In this document: piece after piece, positions 1 to 6,283 of the stretch | Numbering within the stretch: position 1 is the first letter of the stretch | Layout of the letters: every line of letters begins with the position of its first letter | Source: Gammaproteobacteria bacterium | GTDB taxonomy: Bacteria > Pseudomonadota > Gammaproteobacteria > Steroidobacterales > Steroidobacteraceae | DNA: 11,958 nt | Reading direction: 5' to 3' | NCBI GenBank assembly: GCA_005877705.1 | Contig: VBNY01000184.1 | Coordinates: forward strand, 1,480-13,437 | Position numbers and translations under genes: made by a program | Notes under the pieces: model-generated | Seen by the model: only the letters and a program-made list of their open reading frames with translations | Database searches by the model: none | Told to the model about the DNA's origin: nothing

Positions 1-331
1 GCACCCATACTTGCCCTTCGCTGATCCGTGCCAGATAGGCCGGCACCGACTGCTCGGGCTCCTCGAGGCAGCGACCGCTCACGAGGCTGAAGTGCTGTTT
101 GTAGATGGGCGAGGCGACCACGAGCTCACCGCCGACATCCCCGACGATACCGCGCGCCAGCACATTGGCGCCGCTCGCCGGATCGAAGTTGCCGATCGCA
201 TGCACGGCATCGCGCACGCGGAAGATCGCGACCTGCTGGCCCTGGACGAGCGCCGCGACGCCGCTTTCGGGAATGATGTCTTCGAGCGCGCAGACGTGCG
301 ACCAGCGCGCTGCGGCGCGCAACGCGCTCAA
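1..331 (-). CDS. nirD: Nitrite reductase (NADH) small subunit NirD, 3' end cut by window
   Basis: Small subunit of the cytoplasmic siroheme NADH-nitrite reductase, which with NirB reduces nitrite to ammonium. About 110 codons are visible, and the family is close to 108 residues, so only the last few residues can be missing. The segment from CALEDIIPESGVAAL to VAIFRVRDAVHAIGNFDP, then GELVVASPIYKQHFSLVSGRCLE, follows the NirD pattern. The fold is Rieske-like, but the cluster ligands are absent: IGNFDP stands where a true Rieske protein has its first Cys-x-His. This is normal for NirD. I place the start at TTG 331-329, which overlaps the nirB stop in a TTGA arrangement, since no ATG or GTG lies in a suitable place; this implies translational coupling. 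It is the last gene visible of the narK-nirB-nirD operon. Identity is confident; the start codon is an inference. Confidence 0.93.
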   Translation of the reverse strand, partial: MSALRAAARWSHVCALEDIIPESGVAALVQGQQVAIFRVRDAVHAIGNFDPASGANVLARGIVGDVGGELVVASPIYKQHFSLVSGRCLEEPEQSVPAYLARISEGQVWV

Positions 332-2847
332 ACGACCTCCGTCAAGCGTTCACGTTCCGCCGACCGCGCCGGGCGCGGCTGGCCGCGCTCATTGACGAAC
401 ACGATATTGTCGTCGGCACGCTCGCTATTGATGAAATGCCGGAAGCGGCGCAGCGTCTGGGGATCGTCGATGGCCTTCTTCCACTCGCATTCGTAGCTGT
501 CGATGACGCGCTGCATGTCACTCTCGAGCTCGGCGCCGATGCCGAGCCGGTCCGCGCAGATGACTTCCTTTAGATACTCCAGTCCGCCTTCGAGGTTGTC
601 GCGCCACACCGAGGTGCGCTGCAAACGATCGGCGGTGCGGATGTAGAACATCAGGAAGCGGTCGATGTAGCGCAACAGGGTAGGCCTATCGAGATCGGAG
701 GCGAGCAGCTCGGCATGCCGCGGCTTCATGCCGCCGTTGCCGCAGACATACAGGTTCCAACCCTTTTCGGTCGCGACCACGCCCACGTCCTTGCTCTGGG
801 CCTCGGCGCATTCGCGTGTGCAGCCGGAGACCGCGAACTTGAGCTTGTGAGGGGAGCGCAAACCCTTGTAGCGATTCTCGATCTGGATGGCGAGTGCGAC
901 GCTGTCCTGTACGCCGTAGCGACACCAGCTCGAGCCCACGCAGCTTTTGACAGTGCGCACCGCCTTACCGTAGGCATGGCCGGACTCGAAGCCGGCGCCG
1001 ACCAACTCGCGCCAGATTAACGGTAGCTGGTGCACCTGGGCACCGAGCATGTCGATGCGCTGTCCACCGGTGATCTTGGTGTACAAGCGGTATTTCTGTG
1101 CAATCTGGCCGATCGTGATCAGCTGCAACGGCGTAATCTCACCGCCCGCAACACGCGGGACGATCGAGTAGCTGCCATCCTTCTGGATGTTGGCCAGAAA
1201 GTAGTCGTTCGAGTCCTGCAGCGGCGCTTTGTCGGGCGCGAGTACAAACTCGTTCCAGCAGGAGGCGAAGATCGAGGCTGCAGCCGGCTTGCAGATATCG
1301 CAGCCGAGGCCATGGCCATGCTTCACCAGCAGCTCATCGAAGCTGCGCAAGCCCCCGACGCGCACCAGGTGGAACAACTGCTGGCGCGAGTAAGAGAAGT
1401 GCTCGCAGAGATCGTTGTCGACGGCGGCACCGCGGCGCGCGAGTTCGGCCTTCAGAATCTGCGTCAGCAGTGGCGTACAGCCGCCGCACGAGGTCGCCGC
1501 CTTGGTGCACTTCTTCAGCGCGCCCACAGTGGTTGCGCCGCCCGCGACCGCCGCACACAGGTCGCCCTTGCTCACGTTGTTGCAGGAGCAGATCTGGGTG
1601 CTGTCGGGCAGCGCCGTCGGGCCGATCGCGGGCTTGGCGCCGCCGCTCGCGGGCAGGATCAGCTGCTCGGGATGCGCCGGCAACGGCAGGCTGTTTTGCA
1701 CGATTTGCAGCAGCGTGCCGTACTCATCGGCCTCGCCGACCAGCACGCCGCCGAGCAGCCGGGTGCCATCCTCGCTGACCACGAGTTTCTTGTAGACCCG
1801 ACGGCGCTCATCGCAGAAGGAACACGTGCGCGCCCCCGCCGTGGTGCCGTGGGCATCCCCGACCGAGGCGACATCGACACCCAGGAGCTTGAGCTTGGTG
1901 CTCATGTCCGCGCCCGTGAACGCGGCATCGCGGCGGCCGAGCAGCTGCGCCGCGGCGACAGTCGCCATCTGGTAGCCGGGCGCCACCAGGCCGTAGTTCT
2001 TGCCGCCCCAGAGCGCGCACTCACCAATCGCATAGATGTCAGGATCAGAGGTGCGGCAGGCGCCGTCGATCACGATGCCGCCGCGCTCCCCGACCGCCAC
2101 GCCGGAGCTGCGCGCGAGCTCGTCACGCGGCCGGATGCCGGCCGAAAACACGATGAGATCCGCCTCGAGCTCGCTGCCGTCCGCGAATTTCACGCAGTGC
2201 TGGCAGCGCTCACCCGGTGTTATGGCAACCGTGTTTTTGGCCGTATGTATCCCGACGCCGAGCTCCGCGATGCGCGAGCGTAGGATGCGCCCGCCCAGGT
2301 CATCGATCTGCACCGCCATCAAACGCGGTGCAAATTCCACAATCTGCGTGTCGAGTCCGAGATTCTTGAGCGCCTCAGCGGCCTCCAGGCCGAGCAAGCC
2401 GCCACCGATCACGGCGCCAGTCTTGGCCTGCGCACTTGCGCTACGAATGGCTTCCAAGTCCTCGATCGTGCGATAGACGAAGCACCCTGAGCGATCGCGT
2501 CCCGGTATCGGGGGCACGAACGGATACGAGCCGGTCGCCAACACGACTCGGTCGTAGTCCAATACCCGGCCACTGGCCGCATGCACTTGGCGTCGCTCGC
2601 GATCAATGCGCAAGGCTCGATCGGAAAGATAGAGCTGAATGCCGGGGCGTTCGAAGAAGCCCGGCTCGACCACCGACAAGTCCTGTGCGGTCTTGCCGGA
2701 GAAGAAAGACGTGAGGTGCACGCGATCGTACGCGGCGCGCGGCTCCTCACACAGCACCGTGATCTCGAGTTGCGATGTATCCGATGCGCGCAGCTGCTCG
2801 AGCAACCGCTGACTGACCATACCGTGGCCGATGACGACAAGTTTCAT
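328..2847 (-). CDS. nirB: Nitrite reductase (NADH) large subunit NirB
   Basis: Catalytic subunit of the assimilatory NAD(P)H-dependent nitrite reductase, a cytoplasmic enzyme making ammonium from nitrite in a six-electron step. At 839 residues it has the usual family length. Domains in order: an FAD-binding Rossmann region from residue 3 (VVIGHGMVSQRLLE), an NAD(P)-binding region (GAVIGGGLLGLEAAEAL, 144-160) and the FAD-contact stretch DIYAIGECA (about 270-278). Next is a BFD-type [2Fe-2S] domain with C420, C422, C454 and C457, a nitrite/sulfite reductase ferredoxin-like half domain (about 555-620), and the siroheme/[4Fe-4S] site with C636-x5-C642 and C676-x3-C680. All expected cluster cysteines are present. 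ATG 2847 is the only sensible start and overlaps by four bases (ATGA) the stop of a short upstream ORF. It shares the narK leader and so should be under NtrC/sigma-54 and NasR control. Confidence 0.97.
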   Translation of the reverse strand: MKLVVIGHGMVSQRLLEQLRASDTSQLEITVLCEEPRAAYDRVHLTSFFSGKTAQDLSVVEPGFFERPGIQLYLSDRALRIDRERRQVHAASGRVLDYDRVVLATGSYPFVPPIPGRDRSGCFVYRTIEDLEAIRSASAQAKTGAVIGGGLLGLEAAEALKNLGLDTQIVEFAPRLMAVQIDDLGGRILRSRIAELGVGIHTAKNTVAITPGERCQHCVKFADGSELEADLIVFSAGIRPRDELARSSGVAVGERGGIVIDGACRTSDPDIYAIGECALWGGKNYGLVAPGYQMATVAAAQLLGRRDAAFTGADMSTKLKLLGVDVASVGDAHGTTAGARTCSFCDERRRVYKKLVVSEDGTRLLGGVLVGEADEYGTLLQIVQNSLPLPAHPEQLILPASGGAKPAIGPTALPDSTQICSCNNVSKGDLCAAVAGGATTVGALKKCTKAATSCGGCTPLLTQILKAELARRGAAVDNDLCEHFSYSRQQLFHLVRVGGLRSFDELLVKHGHGLGCDICKPAAASIFASCWNEFVLAPDKAPLQDSNDYFLANIQKDGSYSIVPRVAGGEITPLQLITIGQIAQKYRLYTKITGGQRIDMLGAQVHQLPLIWRELVGAGFESGHAYGKAVRTVKSCVGSSWCRYGVQDSVALAIQIENRYKGLRSPHKLKFAVSGCTRECAEAQSKDVGVVATEKGWNLYVCGNGGMKPRHAELLASDLDRPTLLRYIDRFLMFYIRTADRLQRTSVWRDNLEGGLEYLKEVICADRLGIGAELESDMQRVIDSYECEWKKAIDDPQTLRRFRHFINSERADDNIVFVNERGQPRPARSAERERLTEVV

Positions 2848-2936
2848 GAAAGGCTCTCGGTAACATCAGCATGCGCAGTCACTGCGGCGCACAGTAGCGC
2901 GGCGCAAAGCCAGCGCGGGCCCACGGTCACGAGCAC
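2844..2936 (-). CDS. Possible 30-residue ORF with signal-peptide-like sequence between narK and nirB
   Basis: This short frame is overlapped by the tail of the long narK reading frame. It begins with GTG at 2936, preceded 6-14 bases upstream by a strong Shine-Dalgarno stretch (AGGGAGGGA, 2950-2942). It ends with a TGA that overlaps the nirB ATG in the ATGA pattern typical of coupled genes. The product reads (M)LVTVGPRWLCAALLC, then AAVTAHADVTESLS. This is a basic residue, a hydrophobic core and an AHA|D-like cleavage site, so nearly all of it would be a Sec signal peptide, leaving about seven residues. No function is known to me. It could be a leader-type coupling peptide or the shrunken remnant of an exported protein once encoded here. 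The start, RBS and overlap are seen directly; that it is translated is an inference. Confidence 0.42.
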   Translation of the reverse strand: MLVTVGPRWLCAALLCAAVTAHADVTESLS

Positions 2937-4269
2937 GAGTTTCCCTCCCTACTAGGTCGCTCAGTCGGCCTGCACCATCGGGCACAAACGCGAGCGCGGC
3001 AAGCCCGCCGAAAGTCGCAAAGCCCAACTGGTAGCTGCCGGTGCTCTCCCTGGCCATACCCATGACCACGGGCAGATAGAACCCGCCAATGCCACCGGCG
3101 GCACCGATGATGCCGGTCATCACACCGGCCTTGCCTCTCCAGCGATGCGGCACCAGTTGGAATGTCGCGCCGTTACCGAGGCCGAAGCCGAGGTACAGGG
3201 CAACGAGGAGCGCGATGCCTCCGGCAAGCGGCGGCATCAGCGCAGCAAAGCCGAAGTTGCACAGCGAGATCGCGACCAGCAGTACCAGCAGCACCCTCAC
3301 GCCCGAGAGTCGATCTGCAATGAAACCTCCGATCGGCCGCACCATCGCACCAGTGAAGGACAGCCCAGCCATCACCAGCCCTGCGTCAACCTTTGACAGC
3401 TGGTACTGCGTCGTCAGCAGCAGGCTGACGTAGGAGGACATGCCCACGAAGCCACCAAATGTAATGCTGTAGACCAGCATCACCACCCACGTATCGCGCT
3501 CAGTGAGCACAGCCAGGTACCTGCGCGGCAAGACCGCGAGCGCCACCAGCGAGCCGAGCACCGGCAGCAGCAGCTGGCCACTCTTTCCGCGCCCGAAAAG
3601 ACCCGCATTGACTAGCAGCACGAGCGCGACGACGCCGAGCAGCGAGACCGCGAAGCCGCCGAAGGCGTGCGCCGCGTTGCCGCTCTTGGCACTGCGATCG
3701 TGCGCCCACAGGAGCACGCTGACGGCCGTGAGCGCGAGTAAGGGCAGCACAGCCGCAGTGGCGTGCTGCCAGCCAAAGCGCTGTCCCAGACTCGGGAACA
3801 AGAAACCGTCAACGACCGCGCCAATGTTGCCCGCCGCCGCGAGTCCCAAGACCAGGCCCTGTACCCGCGGCGGGTAGCTGCTGCCTGCCATGGGCAGAGC
3901 GATCGCAAAGCTGGCGCCGCCGACGCCCAGGAAGCTGCCCAGCACGAGCAGCAGCATGTACGTTGGCACGACCGGCAACAGCAGGACGAACGCCGGGATC
4001 GCGGACAGCGAGATGCCAAGCAGTGCGAGCCGTCGGCCGTCGACGGATTGAAAGAGGTTACCGAACGTCACGCGCACGATTGAGGCGACCAGCACCGGAA
4101 CTGCGACGAGAAAACCCGACTGGCTCGGCGACAGCGACAGCTGCTTGGAGATGAACGGCGCGAGCGGGCCGAACATGACCCAGGCGGTAAACCCGGTATC
4201 AAAATAGAGAAAGCAGGCCAACAAGGCCTTCCAGTCCCCGCTCCTCAAGGACGCGATGACGTTCTTCAT
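2866..4269 (-). CDS. narK: NarK/NasA-family nitrate/nitrite transporter (MFS), C-terminus doubtful
   Basis: Inner-membrane major facilitator of the nitrate/nitrite porter family, importing nitrate or exchanging it for nitrite; first gene of the narK-nirB-nirD operon. The frame is 467 residues with about twelve hydrophobic segments. Family marks are the TM5 region (GVGGASFAIALPMAG, then GLAAAGNIG, about 115-150), the second nitrate signature GAAGGIGG at 389-396, and arginines in TM2 (R66, SIVRVTFG) and TM8 (R311, MVRPIGGF) placed like the substrate-binding arginines of NarK. The start ATG 4269 has a purine-rich AAGGGG about 11 bases upstream. After TM12 (LGFATFGGLAALAFV) the frame runs into an Arg-rich tail unlike the family. 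A one-base skip near 2982 would end it as PMVQAD at 2961, ahead of the next RBS. The real end is therefore probably 2961 or near it. I use narK for the family; nasA would fit equally. Confidence 0.92.
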   Translation of the reverse strand: MKNVIASLRSGDWKALLACFLYFDTGFTAWVMFGPLAPFISKQLSLSPSQSGFLVAVPVLVASIVRVTFGNLFQSVDGRRLALLGISLSAIPAFVLLLPVVPTYMLLLVLGSFLGVGGASFAIALPMAGSSYPPRVQGLVLGLAAAGNIGAVVDGFLFPSLGQRFGWQHATAAVLPLLALTAVSVLLWAHDRSAKSGNAAHAFGGFAVSLLGVVALVLLVNAGLFGRGKSGQLLLPVLGSLVALAVLPRRYLAVLTERDTWVVMLVYSITFGGFVGMSSYVSLLLTTQYQLSKVDAGLVMAGLSFTGAMVRPIGGFIADRLSGVRVLLVLLVAISLCNFGFAALMPPLAGGIALLVALYLGFGLGNGATFQLVPHRWRGKAGVMTGIIGAAGGIGGFYLPVVMGMARESTGSYQLGFATFGGLAALAFVPDGAGRLSDLVGRETRARDRGPALALRRATVRRSDCAC

Positions 4270-4321
4270 TGGGTGCTACCCCTTAACTGTGGTGCGCGGC
4301 CACGTGCCACTGGCTTTGAGC

Positions 4322-4379
4322 AAAAAAAAACCGCCAACGGTACGCGCCACTGTGAGGGATGCGTACGGTTGGCGGTTTT
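4322..4379 (-). terminator. Intrinsic leader terminator upstream of narK (attenuator)
   Basis: Read on the minus strand, arms 4379-4361 and 4345-4327 form a 19-bp stem with a single C·C mismatch, a 15-base loop and nine consecutive U (4330-4322). It points toward narK and lies about 52 bases before its start codon, downstream of the sigma-54 promoter. It cannot serve nasR, which begins 400 bases away in the other direction. Its position makes it a leader attenuator for the transporter operon, the expected target of NasR-type antitermination. The hairpin is seen directly; the attenuation role is inferred from the ANTAR-domain neighbour. Confidence 0.9.
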
Positions 4380-4385
4380 GCCTTA

Positions 4386-4436
4386 ACAGATCCGCTATTA
4401 GATCTGTCCCGCGCAGGCGGTCTTACCCACCTGCGC
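4386..4436 (-). promoter_or_regulatory. Tandem two-hairpin ANTAR (NasR) RNA target in the narK leader
   Basis: Two RNA hairpins sit in tandem just before the leader terminator. Hairpin 1 pairs 4436-4427 with 4420-4411, ten base pairs including one U·G, around the six-base loop GUAAGA (4426-4421). Hairpin 2 pairs 4407-4400 with 4393-4386, eight base pairs closed by U·G, around the six-base loop AAUAGC (4399-4394). They are three bases apart, and hairpin 1 starts at the predicted +2 of the transcript. Two hexaloop hairpins next to an intrinsic terminator are the known target layout for ANTAR-domain antiterminators such as Klebsiella NasR. The loops share A at position 4 and G at position 5. The consensus I recall has A at 1 and G at 4, so the exact loop register is uncertain. 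Confidence 0.8.
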
Positions 4437-4447
4437 TCAAGCACTCA

Positions 4448-4463
4448 TGCAACCGCTGTGCCA
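4448..4463 (-). promoter_or_regulatory. Sigma-54 (RpoN) -24/-12 promoter of the narK-nirBD operon
   Basis: The minus strand reads TGGCAC-N5-TTGCA, with TGGCAC at 4463-4458 and TTGCA at 4452-4448. This is a full match to the conserved -24/-12 elements with the invariant GG-N10-GC spacing. Counting from the -12 C at 4449 puts +1 at about 4437, directly at the base of leader hairpin 1. It predicts nitrogen-limited, activator-dependent transcription, presumably by NtrC. Confidence 0.88.
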
Positions 4464-4582
4464 CGGGCGCCTGTTGGTCGCTGTTTCCATGCACGTCAAG
4501 CGCTTAGCAACAGCACCAAATGGATGGGCATCACACCTGTCGCGCTCAGGACGTTCTAATCAGGTGCACGAGCGCCTTGCGG

Positions 4583-4599
4583 TGCACACGCTTTGTGCA
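4583..4599 (-). promoter_or_regulatory. Probable NtrC enhancer site
   Basis: A 17-bp palindrome, TGCACA-N5-TGTGCA, has perfect six-base arms with the length and spacing of NtrC sites (TGCACC-N5-GGTGCA type). It lies about 146-162 bases upstream of the predicted narK start site, a normal distance for a sigma-54 enhancer. Partial further matches follow toward the promoter: TGCACC at 4568-4563, and a half-site-bearing 17-mer at 4528-4512 with GGTGCT on the minus strand. These may form a second, weaker site. The palindrome is seen; the protein that binds is inferred. Confidence 0.65.
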
Positions 4600-4601
4600 G
4601 T

Positions 4602-4636
4602 GCCGCCGAGCAATCACTCGCGTGGCACTCGGCGGC
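4602..4636. repeat. Inverted repeat in the narK-nasR intergenic region
   Basis: GCCGCCGAG (4602-4610) and CTCGGCGGC (4628-4636) are a perfect nine-base inverted repeat around 17 bases, next to the NtrC-like palindrome. No T-tract follows on either strand within a few bases, so it is not a typical terminator. It could be an operator for nasR or an RNA hairpin in the nasR leader; its role is unknown. Confidence 0.45.
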
Positions 4637-4712
4637 GTCGCGCGCGTCGTGTGCGTGTGGATATCGTTATGTCTGGATGTGATGGCCTACAGCACGCCAA
4701 CTTTGAATCGTC

Positions 4713-4738
4713 CCACGGTAGACTGACGAGCACCGTGG
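4713..4738 (+). repeat. Inverted repeat upstream of nasR
   Basis: CCACGGT (4713-4719) and ACCGTGG (4732-4738) form a perfect seven-base inverted repeat with a 12-base loop, ending 35 bases before the nasR start. It could fold in the nasR 5' leader or be a binding site. I see no convincing sigma-70 promoter for nasR in 4640-4773, so where nasR transcription starts is open. Confidence 0.35.
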
Positions 4739-4773
4739 CGATTAGCGGCAGCGACGCAACCTCCGGGTGGTGA

Positions 4774-6096
4774 ATGGTTCGACGAAGAGATCGTAGCGAC
4801 GGTGGCGCAGTGGAAACACCTGCCACCCGCTTTCTGCGCTCTGCCGCACTGTGTCGCACTCGCGACCTCAAACAGCTACTCTTGCTCAGCGAGCTGGTCA
4901 AGAGCATGGCCGAGTTGATTCACGCGCTGCAGAAAGAGCGCGGTGCCTCGTCCATCTTTCTCGGCTCCAATGGCACCCAATTCGCCGACCGTCTTGCTGC
5001 GCACACCGTTGATAGCCGTCAGTTTGAGGCGGCCGTGCGCGAGCGGCTCGAGCACGTCGGCGACAAGCCCGATCGCATGAGCTCCGGGACCCGCTTCTAT
5101 ACGCGCGTGGCACTCGCGTTTCGCGCCCTAGATACACTGTCCGTCACGCGCGCGCAGATTGCGTCCCTCACCGTGGCGCCGCAGGACGCGGTCAAGGCCT
5201 TTACCGACATCATCGGCAGCCTGCTCGCCGTTGTGTTCGAGGTCACCGATATCGCCCCGGATCCGACGATTTCACGGGCGTTAATTGGTTTCGTGAACTT
5301 TGCACAAGGCAAAGAGTACGCCGGCCAAGAGCGCGCGACCGCAGGGGCCGGCTTCTCGCGCGGCCATTTCCATGCGTCCGAGCAGCGCCGTCTACAACAC
5401 CTGGTCATTGCGCAGGAGCAATCCTTCCGCATTTTCTGCGAATTCGCGGATCCTCCTCATATCGCCCTCTTCCAGGCCGTTCTCAGTAGTCCGGAGTCCG
5501 CGGACGTAAAGCTTATGCGCAAAGCCGCGTTCATCGGCGGCAATCACCTCAGCGATCTCGCCGGCGTCACCGCCGACGCATGGTTTGAACGGACGACACG
5601 GCGCATCGATGCGATGAAAGCGATCGAAGACCAACTCGCTGCCGATCTGCAGCATCTCTGCGCCGATAAGTTGGCCGAGGCACGCCAGAGTAGTCAACGA
5701 ACCGACACCGGCGGCGCCGAAGGCATAACGGCGACCGCCTCCGTTGCCATGCTGGTGACGGAGGTGGACCCGGCGCTCAACAACCTCGGGTTGGACGGAG
5801 GCCTCGGTCTGTATGCGCTCGATAGCTCACAACCGAAGACCATCCGCTCGATCCTCGACGTCATCCAGTCCCAGTCTCGCCGCATCGATGAGATGAGCAA
5901 TCAACTTGAATCCGCCCGCCTTGCTCTCACCGAGCGTAGCGTGATCGAACGCGCAAAGAGTCTGTTGATGAAAGGCCGACGGTTGTCGGAGAAGGAAGCC
6001 TATGCGCTGATACGTGAAACAGCCATGAACCAGAACAAACGCGTATTCGAGATCGCGGAAGCCATCCTGAGCACGGCAGAGATTCTCAAGGCATAG
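4774..6096 (+). CDS. nasR: NasR-type nitrate-responsive transcription antiterminator (NIT + ANTAR)
   Basis: Cytoplasmic one-component regulator of 440 residues that should sense nitrate or nitrite and bind leader RNA to suppress termination. The N-terminal NIT sensor runs from about residue 32 to 300, opening with the helix LLLSELVKSMAELIHALQKERG. R56 and the family motif KEYAGQERA (R187) are candidates for the nitrate-binding arginines known from Klebsiella NasR. A helical, probably coiled linker follows (about 355-385, ILDVIQSQSRRIDEMSNQLE). The C-terminal ANTAR domain (about 385-437) carries the hallmarks ERSVIERAKSLLM, LSEKEAYALIRETAM and NQNKRVFEIAEAIL. ATG 4774 has only a weak GGTGGTGA before it. 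A GTG at codon 13 is an alternative, since the NIT domain starts well after both. It is divergent from narK, whose leader holds a matching hairpin pair and terminator, which strongly supports the assignment. Confidence 0.93.
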   Translation: MVRRRDRSDGGAVETPATRFLRSAALCRTRDLKQLLLLSELVKSMAELIHALQKERGASSIFLGSNGTQFADRLAAHTVDSRQFEAAVRERLEHVGDKPDRMSSGTRFYTRVALAFRALDTLSVTRAQIASLTVAPQDAVKAFTDIIGSLLAVVFEVTDIAPDPTISRALIGFVNFAQGKEYAGQERATAGAGFSRGHFHASEQRRLQHLVIAQEQSFRIFCEFADPPHIALFQAVLSSPESADVKLMRKAAFIGGNHLSDLAGVTADAWFERTTRRIDAMKAIEDQLAADLQHLCADKLAEARQSSQRTDTGGAEGITATASVAMLVTEVDPALNNLGLDGGLGLYALDSSQPKTIRSILDVIQSQSRRIDEMSNQLESARLALTERSVIERAKSLLMKGRRLSEKEAYALIRETAMNQNKRVFEIAEAILSTAEILKA

Positions 6097-6283
6097 TAAA
6101 GGCCAAGCCCCGGCCACGCTTTCCAGATACCGGCTACTGCGAGTCTCTACCCGGTGTCAGCCTCTCGACCCGCTGTAATCTGTGCGCACGCGCGCTCGAC
6201 CAACTCATGCGCCACATCGACGTAGCACGCAATTCTATCGAGGAACATACACGCGCAAATTGGCAATGGCGGGTTCGCGTGAC
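6097..6283. other. Convergent intergenic gap between nasR and the LuxR-type gene
   Basis: 187 bases between the ends of two convergent genes. The only hairpin I find is GATACCGG (6126-6133) with CCGGTGTC (6151-6158), eight pairs including one U·G around a 17-base loop, without a T-tract. It is too weak to call a terminator. No coding sequence is apparent. Confidence 0.5.

Noticed and set aside
1030..2283. Long plus-strand open frame of 417 codons
   Set aside because: It is the antisense shadow of nirB in GC-rich DNA. The minus strand carries all NirB motifs, and the plus-strand product resembles no family.
4256..4773. Small plus-strand ORFs across the narK-nasR intergenic region
   Set aside because: They run through the sigma-54 promoter, leader hairpins and terminator, have no codon bias and no RBS. 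Regulation explains this DNA better.
6126..6158. Hairpin between nasR and the LuxR-type gene as a shared terminator
   Set aside because: Eight pairs with a 17-base loop and no T-tract on either strand; too weak.
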